Source of the DNA: Chondrus crispus
Taxonomy: Eukaryota; Rhodophyta; Florideophyceae; Gigartinales; Gigartinaceae
Length of the DNA stretch: 64,000 bases
Assembly (NCBI RefSeq): GCF_000350225.1
Contig: NW_005179159.1
Location: 1 to 64,000 of the forward strand
Direction of reading: 5' to 3'
Made by a program: the position numbers and the translations under genes. Positions 1-9,306 of this stretch are shown here, piece after piece. The notes under the pieces were generated by a model. That model searched no databases. It had not been told where the DNA came from and saw only the letters and a program-made list of their open reading frames with translations. Position 1 is the stretch's first letter. Every line of letters begins with the position of its first letter.

Positions 1-208
1 CTTTCCAGCACATCGGAAAGCCCTCGGAGCGGTCAGCTGAAACGCAACTTGTCGGGCGATATTGACTTATCATCTCCAAGCCCGAGCACATTGTACCAGA
101 ATCCGCCTCTGCACGCGAAATACTTCCGCCCTAATAAGAGTCCAGTAATGTCGCTGTTGCCAAAAAGCACGGTGGCGCATCTCTTTCATGCAACAGTGCA
201 GTACAGCA

Positions 209-226
209 CAGTACCCTAGGGTACTG
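209..226. repeat. 18-bp perfect palindrome
   Basis: The 18 bases centred on CCTAGG are their own reverse complement and have no loop. It lies just upstream of the larger hairpin at 234-280, in the paired arrangement seen elsewhere in the window. Confidence 0.8.
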
Positions 227-233
227 CCCAACA

Positions 234-280
234 CATGCTGTCTTAAAGGAGGCCCTGTGGGCCTCCTTTAAGACAGCATG
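234..280. repeat. hairpin, 22-bp perfect arms, 3-nt loop
   Basis: Arms 234-255 and 259-280 are perfect reverse complements around the loop TGT. The same hairpin occurs at 805-841 in the opposite orientation, with loop ACA. About 30 bp of flanking sequence on the inner side is also related, so the two look like inverted ends of one roughly 600-bp unit. Confidence 0.85.
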
Positions 281-804
281 GACGGGCATGTTTGGACATG
301 TATGGACGTCAGCGTGCACCTGATTGGTCCATTTAATACTTTTCTTAACAGTATGATGGCGCACACAAAGTTAAAATAATGGAATCTGTCGCTACCAACG
401 TGCCATACGAGAGCACACCATTGGCTGTCGCCTACCGAATAAGTGCGATTGAATTCAATCTTGATCCAATTTAGCATACATTAAAATTCAATTTAATCAT
501 TTTATTGACGTCCCTGAATGCCAGTACACGGGGATCGCGATATAGTGCCTCCCTCTGTCAGTGGGCCGAAAACGGCACTATATCGAACCAGGCACTGTAA
601 GACAATGAGATTTGCGGCTTTTTTGCAGCCACTTCCTTGCATCACTGCTCAGAAAGACCGTTCGCTTCCCTATCGATAGCGCGGTATGATGCACCCCTTG
701 AGCCAATTTACGGATCACGGCGCGCTGACACAATACATTAAATTATTGGACATGTAATATTTTGAAAATCGCAAACATATACATCCAAACATGGCTGTCC
801 ATGC

Positions 805-871
805 TGTCTTAAAGGAGGCCCACAGGGCCTCCTTTAAGACACAAGCTGCACAAAGTTTGTGCAGCTTGTGT
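805..871. repeat. two abutting hairpins
   Basis: Arms 805-821 and 825-841 (17 bp, loop ACA) are followed at once by arms 839-854 and 856-871 (16 bp, one-base loop). The two hairpins share three bases. The first is the inverted copy of the hairpin at 234-280. Confidence 0.85.
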
Positions 872-1001
872 GTGCCACAAACATACAACGGGTGTGCATG
901 TGGGTAAGGTACTCACTACTGTACGTGTACCAATCGGAGGGAGTCTCATAAGATATTGTACACTCGATATGACAGTTTTCCTACTGTATAAGATGGACTG
1001 T

Positions 1002-1721
1002 TGTGAATCGACCCACGTCACGACATATGGAAGTATTTAATGAAATAATACGTACAGATGGAACACGTACGCATACGTTGATTATGAAAGTGATATTACT
1101 CGCAAGAGCACAGAACGCATACCGCCGTCGGACGTCGCAACCGTTCGGGAAGGTCGGTTGATGTTGAACGCAGATATTTGATACCCGAGGAGTCACAGCG
1201 CGAGGAAGAGACGCGGACGAGAATAATGAACATGAAGAGTACACAGAGATGAGAACAGCAAACTGCGTTTGCATATGATTACGCAGGGAATATCCGTATG
1301 CACGGACGCTACAGACGATGACACTGAGACCAAAGATGAGGTCAATGCAGGGTGCAGCACACCAAAGGACATAACTCAATTGACAAAAGACAAAGTGCAG
1401 GACGGTGGGAGTGAATTGATATCCACACATGAATGAATGCAAAACGGCACAGGCGCATGCAAAGTCGGGACAATTGCAGAAGGAGCTTGTAAGGAAAGCG
1501 CATCGACATAGATAGAGGCAGAGGTGCGAAGAGGTATATAAGGACCGGATAGCAGAGGATAGACTAAGAAAAGAGACCGGGCAGTGGGTGGAGCAGACCG
1601 AAACACGCCGGCTAATGCTGAATACTTTGCCACGACCAGATCTCGATCCACCTGATATTAGTACGAAGGGAGTCCTTGCCACACGCAATTTATTTCCGGT
1701 ATGACAAATACGGTTCCTACA
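1002..1721 (+). repeat. Copia 5' LTR
   Basis: This matches 6279-6998 over its whole length with a single difference seen. It has TG and CA ends. The gag ATG at 1701 lies within its last 21 bases, so gag translation can begin in the LTR. Confidence 0.95.
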
Positions 1722-2828
1722 GTTATGGGCCCAGCAACTCTCTTATCGGCATCACAAGGTGGATCGGGGAACACTTACCAGGCTCCGCATTTTACAACTA
1801 ACAAGACATCGAAAGCAAGGTACAGAGACGCCATACGGATGTGGGTACAAATGCTGTTTATGTTTGCGGAGGTCGATTCAAAGTCAAAGGCGATGTTGAA
1901 AGGAGCAGGCCATCTTATCTACATGGCATGCGACGATTGTGCGCAACACATGTTGCGCAGTGCTGAAACATCTGGAACTCTATCACTTAAGGGACAAGCG
2001 AATGATCCATCCAGGGAGCAGTTGGTAGAAAGTATAATCAACGTTATTGCCAAGGAGACACCCACGGAGATAGTACGGATGGAAGTGGACCTGCTCACGG
2101 ACATACAGATGTGTGTGCGTAAGAAGAATGAGAGTCCGCACAGCTTTGCGAATCGCTATAACAGAACAGTCGCCCGATACGTGAATCAGACTACGAAGTT
2201 GACAGACCTGACGAGTAGACAATTCGCGATCACACTTTTAAGGAATGCAATGTTAAATCCTGTAACGCTAAATGCGTTGATGTTCCAACTGACAACGAAG
2301 ACTGATGATGCCAACAAGGGAAAAAGGGTTATGAACTACTGTATCGACACAGAGGTCTGCGCCAAACTAGCACAGTTCATCGACTCGGAGAACAAAGAAG
2401 GAAGTGTGCACCACGAAGCAATCAAGAAAGTATCGGTCCAGCTTAAGGATTTGATATCCAAATCAGAATCCGAATGCAAAATAACAATGTTTACAATGGA
2501 AGATGCCTCCCAATACCTGGCGCAGATAAAAGAAATTTCAGACGATCATTTGGAGGCACCAACAAAAAACTCAATGCTGGGAAAGCGCATCATGGAACAG
2601 GATCCGGACTCGCGAGCGGAACGAATTAAGAAGATGAAAACGGACAGTGTCTGTAAAGGATGCAGAAAGCAGGGACATTGGTATAAGGATAATCAGGAAT
2701 GTCTAGAAAAGGTCCGCAGCAAGTACAGAATGAGGTATAAGGAGGGTCACCATAACGAGCCAAACCAAAAGAGAGGATGGGATGGCAAGCAGAAGGTAAA
2801 CTCGTTTTTTCGACAAGGGGGTCAGTAA
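1701..2828 (+). CDS. gag: Copia Gag
   Basis: This is a 375-residue capsid/nucleocapsid protein that packages element RNA in virus-like particles. The ATG at 1701 lies in the LTR end; a second in-frame ATG at 1725 lies in the primer site, and either could serve. Near residues 318-334 there is a Cys-His cluster, CKGCRKQGHWYKDNQEC. It is a zinc-knuckle-like C-x2-C-x4-H-x7-C, with a longer last spacing than the usual x4. The C-terminal tail is basic. The frame ends 52 bases inside the pol frame, which lies in the -1 frame. Confidence 0.85.
   Translation: MTNTVPTVMGPATLLSASQGGSGNTYQAPHFTTNKTSKARYRDAIRMWVQMLFMFAEVDSKSKAMLKGAGHLIYMACDDCAQHMLRSAETSGTLSLKGQANDPSREQLVESIINVIAKETPTEIVRMEVDLLTDIQMCVRKKNESPHSFANRYNRTVARYVNQTTKLTDLTSRQFAITLLRNAMLNPVTLNALMFQLTTKTDDANKGKRVMNYCIDTEVCAKLAQFIDSENKEGSVHHEAIKKVSVQLKDLISKSESECKITMFTMEDASQYLAQIKEISDDHLEAPTKNSMLGKRIMEQDPDSRAERIKKMKTDSVCKGCRKQGHWYKDNQECLEKVRSKYRMRYKEGHHNEPNQKRGWDGKQKVNSFFRQGGQ
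1722..1735 (+). promoter_or_regulatory. primer binding site for a half initiator tRNA-Met
   Basis: Directly after the LTR comes GTTATGGGCCCAGC. This is complementary to the anticodon stem and loop (GGGCCCATAAC) of eukaryotic initiator tRNA-Met rather than to a tRNA 3' end. The founder Copia of Drosophila primes from the same internal site with a cleaved tRNA half. The site overlaps the gag reading frame. Confidence 0.8.
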
Positions 2829-5800
2829 ACCTCCGTACTGACATAAACCCTATACTTGACGAGGGAGCGCCAACGTCAACAGGAGGTCTCATTGATGCAT
2901 CAAGGTTATGCGACTACCTAAGCATCCCACTCACACTACGGCCACCAAGGAATGAGTACCATCACGGGTGGGGCCAGAACTGCTCAGACTCCAGACCGAT
3001 AAAGCACACTTGGGACCTTACAATTAACGACATCAACGGCAAACATACAGTGATTTCGTTTGATTTAGTCAACGGAAGTTCGCCGCTTATGGTGGGCCTA
3101 GATGTCAAACAATACGCAGATACAATGAACAGGACTTCACCAACCAGAATTGTGTTTAAAAGGCCGGGTGACACAGGTGAGCGTGCGTTTAACACATACA
3201 TAGCAAAAGATGAGAATGGGAACGAGCGAATCCGATTTGAAATCGCACCGCATGCGCATTCTACGAAGAACAGTCTCATGGGATCAAAAACAGCCAGACA
3301 GGAGCTAAATATGGTCAAGCGTGTGCACCGATTCTCACACGCAACATCAAAAGAGATGCAGTGCCTGTTCAAAGATGCGAACCTGAATAGCAAAGCGATA
3401 GCAAAGGCATGTGAGAAGGTGCACCAGGCATGCGATATATGTGCATCAACGGGAAGACCGAAAGACAAAAAGAAGGTGTCACTGACACATGTAAATGAGG
3501 CGTTCAATAGCGAGATCCAAGCGGACTATGTGATGGTGTACATAAGGGACGAAAAATTCGAAGTCCTTAACATCATTGACCTGGGAACAAGGTACGGCGA
3601 GAGAGCCATAGCAAAGACGCGTTCAGCTGAGAACATGACGGAAATGATAGAGAAGGAGTGGATTTACCATCACGGGGCACCGGCTATGTTCAGCGCTGAC
3701 CCTGAGTTCAGCAGACAATTCATGGACAGGTTCCTGACAACACATGGCATTCAGCTTAAACCACGACCATCCAGGTCATTAGCCAAGAACGGACGAATTG
3801 AACGAAACAACGGCACGTTTAAGTTAATCCTCTCCAGATTGACAAAGGAGAATAGCTCAGCACCACCTCGTACACTAGTAGCTAGGGCTTCGTTTCTGAC
3901 CAACATGTTTCATGGTACCGCCACACTGAGTGCCTTCCAGTTGGCAAGAGGATACTCGCCGTCGATCCTTGGAATGCCAAGCAAAGATGTGTCTCAAGAA
4001 TTGTTAGACGCGCACATTGAAGCAGTTGCAATAAGAGCAGTGCAAAAGGTCATGAGGTGTAAAGCACCAAACGTACACCCACACACGTCCTTTAAGCCAG
4101 GCATGAGGGTATGGGTCTTCTACAACACATCCAAACAAAACGAAAGACCTAGATGGGTAGAGGCGAGGGTAGTTGAGGCCAAAGAACACATACTGAAGTG
4201 TCGCAAAAACAAAAAGGGTTTGCCGATGAGAGTGGCATACGAACATGTGCGTATTGCACCGGAAGTGGAGCTGACACGCGAACTCATGGAGACGAGTTTA
4301 GAGGATGAGCTGTTGTCGATAGCGGATGAGAAGCACGACGAGGATCAGACGCATGAGGTAACGGTTATGGATACCGAAGCCACAATCGGCAGTGAGACTG
4401 CAGCAGACACACGCATGGGCGGTAATGACATAGAGCAAGACATGATTGATGAAGAGAGGGGTGGAAGAGGACAGACACCCAGTAGACAACAGGGCTCGTT
4501 CTTCAGCAATAATGTTTCTGGGAGCCCGGCGGAAGATATCGGCGACACCAAGCATGTAGAAATAGGGAATGACGATAAGCCAGTAGAGTTAGAATCAGAG
4601 GAACAGAGGGTTCTTGATGACATTTACGGAATATTAGGGTCGGAGCAGGTAACTAGAAGAAAGATGGAATGCGCTCCACCTTGGATCGTTGAGAAAGCAG
4701 TGGAAACGGAATACAAATCGAATTGGGCTAATTCGTACGTTGAGATGAAGGACGTGGACGTGCCAAAGGGTGCAAACGTCATAGGATCGCATATCGTTTA
4801 TAAGGTGAAGGTCGAAGAAAACAACAGGAAGCGCCTAAAAGCACGCCTATGCCCTCACGGAAATCACGATAATGAGAAGGATAACATACGAAAAGACTCG
4901 GCTACCGCGCAGTTTGATGTGATACGGCTTCTGTGTAGCATTGCGGCAGTACTCGGATTTAAGCTAGGCATTCTAGACATCCAGGGGGCATATCTACAAA
5001 GCGGGCCCATTCGGAGAGACATATATGTAAGACCGCCGCCGGAGCTACGGACGAGGAAAGGAATGCTGTGGAAACTTACCAAGTTGCCGTATGGTATCAC
5101 AGAGGCCGGTAGACAATGGGCTCGAGTCTTCGAGCAATGGCTGACAGAGAAGGCAGAGTTCAAGAGGGTCAATGGCGTGCCCCAGATGTTTTTGAAAAGG
5201 TATGATAATGGAAACATTAGCCTGATCCTAGCCAAGGTAACCGATGACCTTTTAATCGCAGGAGAACAAGAGAACATTGAGGGATTTAACAAATCGATTG
5301 CCCTGAGATTCCCGATAAGCAAAGTCATACTAGAAGGGCAAATCAAGTTCAATGGAGCGCACATACAGCAGGACAAGAACAGATCCATAACAATGTCCAT
5401 GGACAGCTACATGCATGAGATTGGTCAGATCCAATTAGACAAGCCACGGATGAAATCTATGCAGTCGAGAGCTACGCCAAATGAGGTGGCTGCGTTTAGA
5501 TCCGTAGCAGGGGAACTTGTATGGCTTGGCGGTGGCGCGTTGCCACAGGCGGCATATGTAGGGTCTTACATGCAACAATGTGTTCCTTATCTGAAGATAG
5601 AACACATTGTACAAGCAAATGGCATGCTAAAAGAGCTAAAAGACTTGAAGGCAGAGATTACCTATCAGAAAATAGGAGGAGAAGTCACGGCGGCAACAGT
5701 CGAGTCATTCTCGGACGCTGCCTTTAATATTTCTAGAGCGAAACAGTATGGACAGACCGGACTGATAGTGGGCATACTATTCAACGTGAAAGGCAAGGAG

Positions 5801-6241
5801 GATGCAGTATATCATGTCATAGACTGGGCAAGTCGCAAGCAGAGGAGAGTATGTCATTCGTCGTATGGAGCGGAGATCCTCGCGTGCGCTGATGCAGATG
5901 ACAGGGGATACAATCTGAAGATGGCCATGACCTCGCTATTTCCATCAGACGAATTCAGACATGTGCTTAACGTAGATTCAAAAGGGTTATACGACACCAT
6001 AACGACTCTGCACGAAGGCAGGGACAATCGGCTCAGGCAAACCGTGCAACGTATTAGGGACTCATTTGAAGCCGGAGAGGTAAACACCATCAGATGGGTG
6101 CAAGGCAAGGCAAACATTGCGGATGCCTTAACGAAGAGAGCACCTTTGAGCTACAGGATTGTGAACAGGATTACGTCATCAGGAATTCTACAGCTACCGG
6201 CACATCGTTCTTTCGAAGTGGACACAGAAACGTGGGTTTAG
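2777..6241 (+). CDS. pol: Copia Pol polyprotein
   Basis: This 1154-residue frame encodes all Copia enzymes. Protease: ILDEGAP near residue 28. Integrase: H184, H188, C219 and C222 zinc site, then catalytic D250, D308 and E342. Reverse transcriptase: LDIQGAYLQ and VTDDLLIAG (about 821-829), where TDD replaces the common VDD. RNase H: SFSDAAFN near 979, YGAEILA near 1030 and NVDSKGLYD near 1065. There is no stop. The frame is -1 to gag, so it is most likely made as a Gag-Pol fusion by frameshifting within 2777-2828. The ATG at 2777 is only the first one in frame and need not be used. Confidence 0.93.
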   Translation: MGWQAEGKLVFSTRGSVNLRTDINPILDEGAPTSTGGLIDASRLCDYLSIPLTLRPPRNEYHHGWGQNCSDSRPIKHTWDLTINDINGKHTVISFDLVNGSSPLMVGLDVKQYADTMNRTSPTRIVFKRPGDTGERAFNTYIAKDENGNERIRFEIAPHAHSTKNSLMGSKTARQELNMVKRVHRFSHATSKEMQCLFKDANLNSKAIAKACEKVHQACDICASTGRPKDKKKVSLTHVNEAFNSEIQADYVMVYIRDEKFEVLNIIDLGTRYGERAIAKTRSAENMTEMIEKEWIYHHGAPAMFSADPEFSRQFMDRFLTTHGIQLKPRPSRSLAKNGRIERNNGTFKLILSRLTKENSSAPPRTLVARASFLTNMFHGTATLSAFQLARGYSPSILGMPSKDVSQELLDAHIEAVAIRAVQKVMRCKAPNVHPHTSFKPGMRVWVFYNTSKQNERPRWVEARVVEAKEHILKCRKNKKGLPMRVAYEHVRIAPEVELTRELMETSLEDELLSIADEKHDEDQTHEVTVMDTEATIGSETAADTRMGGNDIEQDMIDEERGGRGQTPSRQQGSFFSNNVSGSPAEDIGDTKHVEIGNDDKPVELESEEQRVLDDIYGILGSEQVTRRKMECAPPWIVEKAVETEYKSNWANSYVEMKDVDVPKGANVIGSHIVYKVKVEENNRKRLKARLCPHGNHDNEKDNIRKDSATAQFDVIRLLCSIAAVLGFKLGILDIQGAYLQSGPIRRDIYVRPPPELRTRKGMLWKLTKLPYGITEAGRQWARVFEQWLTEKAEFKRVNGVPQMFLKRYDNGNISLILAKVTDDLLIAGEQENIEGFNKSIALRFPISKVILEGQIKFNGAHIQQDKNRSITMSMDSYMHEIGQIQLDKPRMKSMQSRATPNEVAAFRSVAGELVWLGGGALPQAAYVGSYMQQCVPYLKIEHIVQANGMLKELKDLKAEITYQKIGGEVTAATVESFSDAAFNISRAKQYGQTGLIVGILFNVKGKEDAVYHVIDWASRKQRRVCHSSYGAEILACADADDRGYNLKMAMTSLFPSDEFRHVLNVDSKGLYDTITTLHEGRDNRLRQTVQRIRDSFEAGEVNTIRWVQGKANIADALTKRAPLSYRIVNRITSSGILQLPAHRSFEVDTETWV
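2804..2810 (+). promoter_or_regulatory. candidate -1 ribosomal frameshift site
   Basis: In gag phase the codons read TCG TTT TTT CGA. A one-base backward slip on G-TTT-TTT leads into the open pol frame. It lies in the 52-base gag/pol overlap, just before the gag stop. It is not a canonical X-XXY-YYZ heptamer because the first base is G. Confidence 0.5.
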
Positions 6242-6269
6242 AGTCAATGAGATAAGATGTCTCATCGAC

Positions 6270-6278
6270 TAAGGGGTG
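6270..6278 (+). promoter_or_regulatory. Copia polypurine tract
   Basis: The bases TAAGGGGTG sit immediately before the 3' LTR, where plus-strand DNA synthesis is primed. Confidence 0.7.
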
Positions 6279-6998
6279 TGTGAATCGACCCACGTCACGA
6301 CATATGGAAGTATTTAATGAAATAATACGTACAGATGGAACACGTACGCATACGTTGATTATGAAAGTGATATTACTCGCAAGAGCACAGAACGCATACC
6401 GCCGTCGGACGTCGCAACCGTTCGGGAAGGTCGGTTGATGTTGAACGCAGATATTTGATACCCGAGGAGTCACAGCGCGAGGAAGAGACGCGGACGAGAA
6501 TAATGAACATGAAGAGTACACAGAGATGAGAACAGCAAACTGCGTTTGCATATGATTACGCAGGGAATATCCGTATGCACGGACGCTACAGACGATGACA
6601 CTGAGACCAAAGATGAGGTCAATGCAGGGTGCAGCACACCAAAGGACATAACTCAATTGACAAAAGACAAAGTGCAGGACGGTGGGAGTGAATTGATATC
6701 CACACATGAATGAATGCAAAACGGCACAGGCGCATGCAAAGTCGGGACAATTGCAGAAGGAGCTTGTAAGGAAAGCGCATCGACATAGATAGAGGCAGAG
6801 GTGCGAAGAGGTATATAAGGACCGGATAGCAGAGGATAGACTAAGAAAAGAGACCGGGCAGTGGGTGGAGCAGACCGAAACACGCCGGCTAATGCTGAAT
6901 ACTTTGCCACGACCAGATCTCGATCCACCTGATATTAGTGCGAAGGGAGTCCTTGCCACACGCAATTTATTTCCGGTATGACAAATACGGTTCCTACA
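6279..6998 (+). repeat. Copia 3' LTR
   Basis: This is a 720-bp partner of 1002-1721, followed by the target duplication ACTGT. Confidence 0.95.
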
Positions 6999-7604
6999 AC
7001 TGTACACTACTACAGCCATGGTTTTATTATATGTGCATCGTGTACCCATCGTGTAAGGGCACTGTACGGCGTGCATACTTCGCGGTTTCCAAAGACCCTG
7101 GGGGTCTTTCCAAACAAGCGTTATCATAACATAAAAATGTGCGAGTTTTATTTCTTTTCAACTTGATGTCCTCAGTTTTCATTTTTGTTTACTTGTTTTA
7201 AAAGTTTTGGTAAGGTACCCCTCCCCGAGGGTTTAATTTGGGAAAAGGCTTAATTTGGGACAGGCTGTAGAAACGAAGCGCATTGCATACGAAAGCGGCA
7301 TATCTCCACTAAACGCTACACAAGTGGCACCATGTGAATCGTCTATGACTGCTCTGTCCACCACTAAACCAGAACGCTCTACCCATTCTGTTCACCCGCC
7401 ATTTTTGGTGGACAACTACATGACCGTACCCAGATCAGCAGAAACTTGATGCTGCCACAGGGAAGCTATCACAAAAATGCCACCCTCTATGAGACGCCGA
7501 ACCGCTTTGTTTGAGGAGAGGTAGCGCCGTGATGAAGATGCTAGCGTCAAACGACACACGGCTGTCGAAATGTTAACACAAAAAACAAGATACACCAGGT
7601 GGCG

Positions 7605-9306
7605 ATGGCTTGCAACTTGTCCAAATCGCTACTAAAACGGCTTCGCCAAGCCGTAGTGAATGACATCAAAGAAACACTAGACAAATTGATGAACCCCGGT
7701 AACCACAGAAAAAGTCGCTACACAGTCTGTACAGCTGCGGAAGCCGCTGCTCTGAACAACCGCATCAACTTTGCAACTGAAAATGGATTTGCCGCTGACG
7801 TTATCACGCTCAAAAGTTCGCTTGGAAAAATTGCTGCGGATGGCAGAACTTCCTACGCCAATAGCCTTCTGATGCTGCCATTCGCACATACCGCGCACAG
7901 AATCGTGACCTAACGTACCAAAAGGGTGAAAATAAAGATGCGATGAAGCTGAAAGCGGAGAATTTTCGGCATGTCAGCTCCTTTTCTGACTGCCTGAAAT
8001 CGATTGCCTCTCGCCACTCTGGTATCTTTGAAGACCCCTCCTGTCTTTGGAACATGGATGAGACCCACGTTGACGGTGAGTTTCGTCATAGAACGAAACG
8101 TTTCTTGTCATCCACGTCTCATCATGGAGGCTTCATATCCACTCAAAAAGGGTCCGGGAACCACCTTACAGCAGTGCTGGTGGGCTCCGCCTCGGGGCAT
8201 CTTGCGCCACTGTTCGCCATTGCTGCGGGAAAGAACGTAATGGATGCGTGGTCCTATCCTTTACCTAAAGAGTTTTTTAAATCTCTGAACGGCGTTCCAC
8301 ATTGGCTTGCAGAGAATGGATAGCTGCCTAATGATGCTGTCATCAGGTCTACAGAAAACGGTTGTGTGGATATGACAACAATGAAGCCAATTGTTGAACA
8401 CATTAACAAATTTGTCCGGCAGTTCGTTCCCACTCACAAGCATGTGGTACTGTTTTTGGATGGCCACTCCTCTAGAAAGAGAATTGAATGGATTGAGGTT
8501 GCAAGAAAATTTCGCATTGAGGTTGTTGTCCTTTCTGCCCATACCACTCATTTTTTACAACCCTGTGACGACAAAATTAACAAGTCGTTTCAAGGCGCTG
8601 TTCGTAGTACACGCGACGAGCTCCTAAAAATGGCTTTGACGGACGTGCACTGAATGGGTTTTAAATTGAAGCTGGCGGTTGCGCGACATGCTGCGAAAGC
8701 AAACAAAATGTGAGAGCTGATTTCGTAAACACGGGGATATGGCCGATGGATTATAGGTTATGTAATCGTTTAGAGGTCATAAAAGGGGGTGAAGTGAAAC
8801 GGCAGAGCAGGCTGGCAGGGATGCAGATACATGGGCCTGCCTCCGCTGTGCGTACTTTGCGAAGGAGGAGATGCGATAGGGAAACCTTTGAAGAAATCAA
8901 AGGCATTTTGTCGAACAGTCGGGACCCGTCAACTGCTATTTGCGAAGTTGACAAAGTGCTAAAGGAACACGATATTGTCAGCTCAATATTGCAGGAGATA
9001 AGACCGGTTCCTGTTGCTACACCAACCGCTGGGACTAGGAAGAAAGTGTTCGGGTACGGCGCTCCATCGCAGTGCCTTACTGTAGGGGCATTAATCGAAC
9101 TGCGCAAGGCTGCGGATGCGGCTGCTGTGGCTTAACAAGAGAGGAAATTGATAGCGCGCAAAGAGAGATTGAGGATTCTTGAGGAAAAAGAGAAGAAGAA
9201 AGAGACTACTCGCATTATGAAAGAGGAGGTGCGAATCAGGCGAGCGCTCTTGCAGGCAGAGATGGAAGCGCACAGGACTAGTGTCTATTTGACAAGTCAC
9301 CTCAAA
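7605..9306 (+). pseudogene. pogo/Tigger-like transposase, decayed
   Basis: It starts at ATG 7605 with an N-terminal DNA-binding region. The central DDE_1 domain shows WNMDET (first Asp), LFLDGHSSR (second Asp) and HFLQPCDDKIN (third Asp), then TGIWPMD, a typical pogo C-terminal motif, and a charged coiled-coil tail. The reading frame is broken: a shift near 7860, a TAG at 8321 where family members have Trp, a shift between 8653 and 8710, and a TAA at 9133. The coiled-coil then reads on to the nested element. The last piece is probably 12037-12187. It cannot make a working protein. Confidence 0.8.

Larger units (their letters stand above)
1..996. other. non-coding stretch with hairpins
   Basis: I see no gene here. 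The stretch holds several inverted repeats, listed separately, including two related hairpins in opposite orientation at 234-280 and 805-841. A looser inverted repeat pairs 538-549 with 574-585 across a 24-nt loop. It ends at the left target duplication of the Copia element. Confidence 0.6.
997..7003 (+). mobile_element. complete Copia-type LTR retrotransposon with target duplication
   Basis: Two 720-bp LTRs (1002-1721 and 6279-6998) begin with TG and end with CA. They are flanked by the 5-bp target duplication ACTGT at 997-1001 and 6999-7003. I find one base difference between the LTRs (A near 1663, G in the other copy), so the insertion is young. The order gag, protease, integrase, reverse transcriptase, RNase H is the Ty1/Copia order. 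A purine tract AAGGGGTG directly precedes the 3' LTR. Both reading frames are open, so the copy may be autonomous. The protease motif DEGAP is not the usual Copia DSGA. It recalls the GalEa/PyRE-type Copia lineages reported from red algae and some animals, but I make that link from memory and it needs a tree. Confidence 0.95.

Noticed and set aside
981..1688. 235-codon minus-strand ORF and its copy at 6171-7127
   Set aside because: They lie in the two Copia LTRs, are identical because the LTRs are, and have no recognisable domain. They are open by chance in a repeated sequence.
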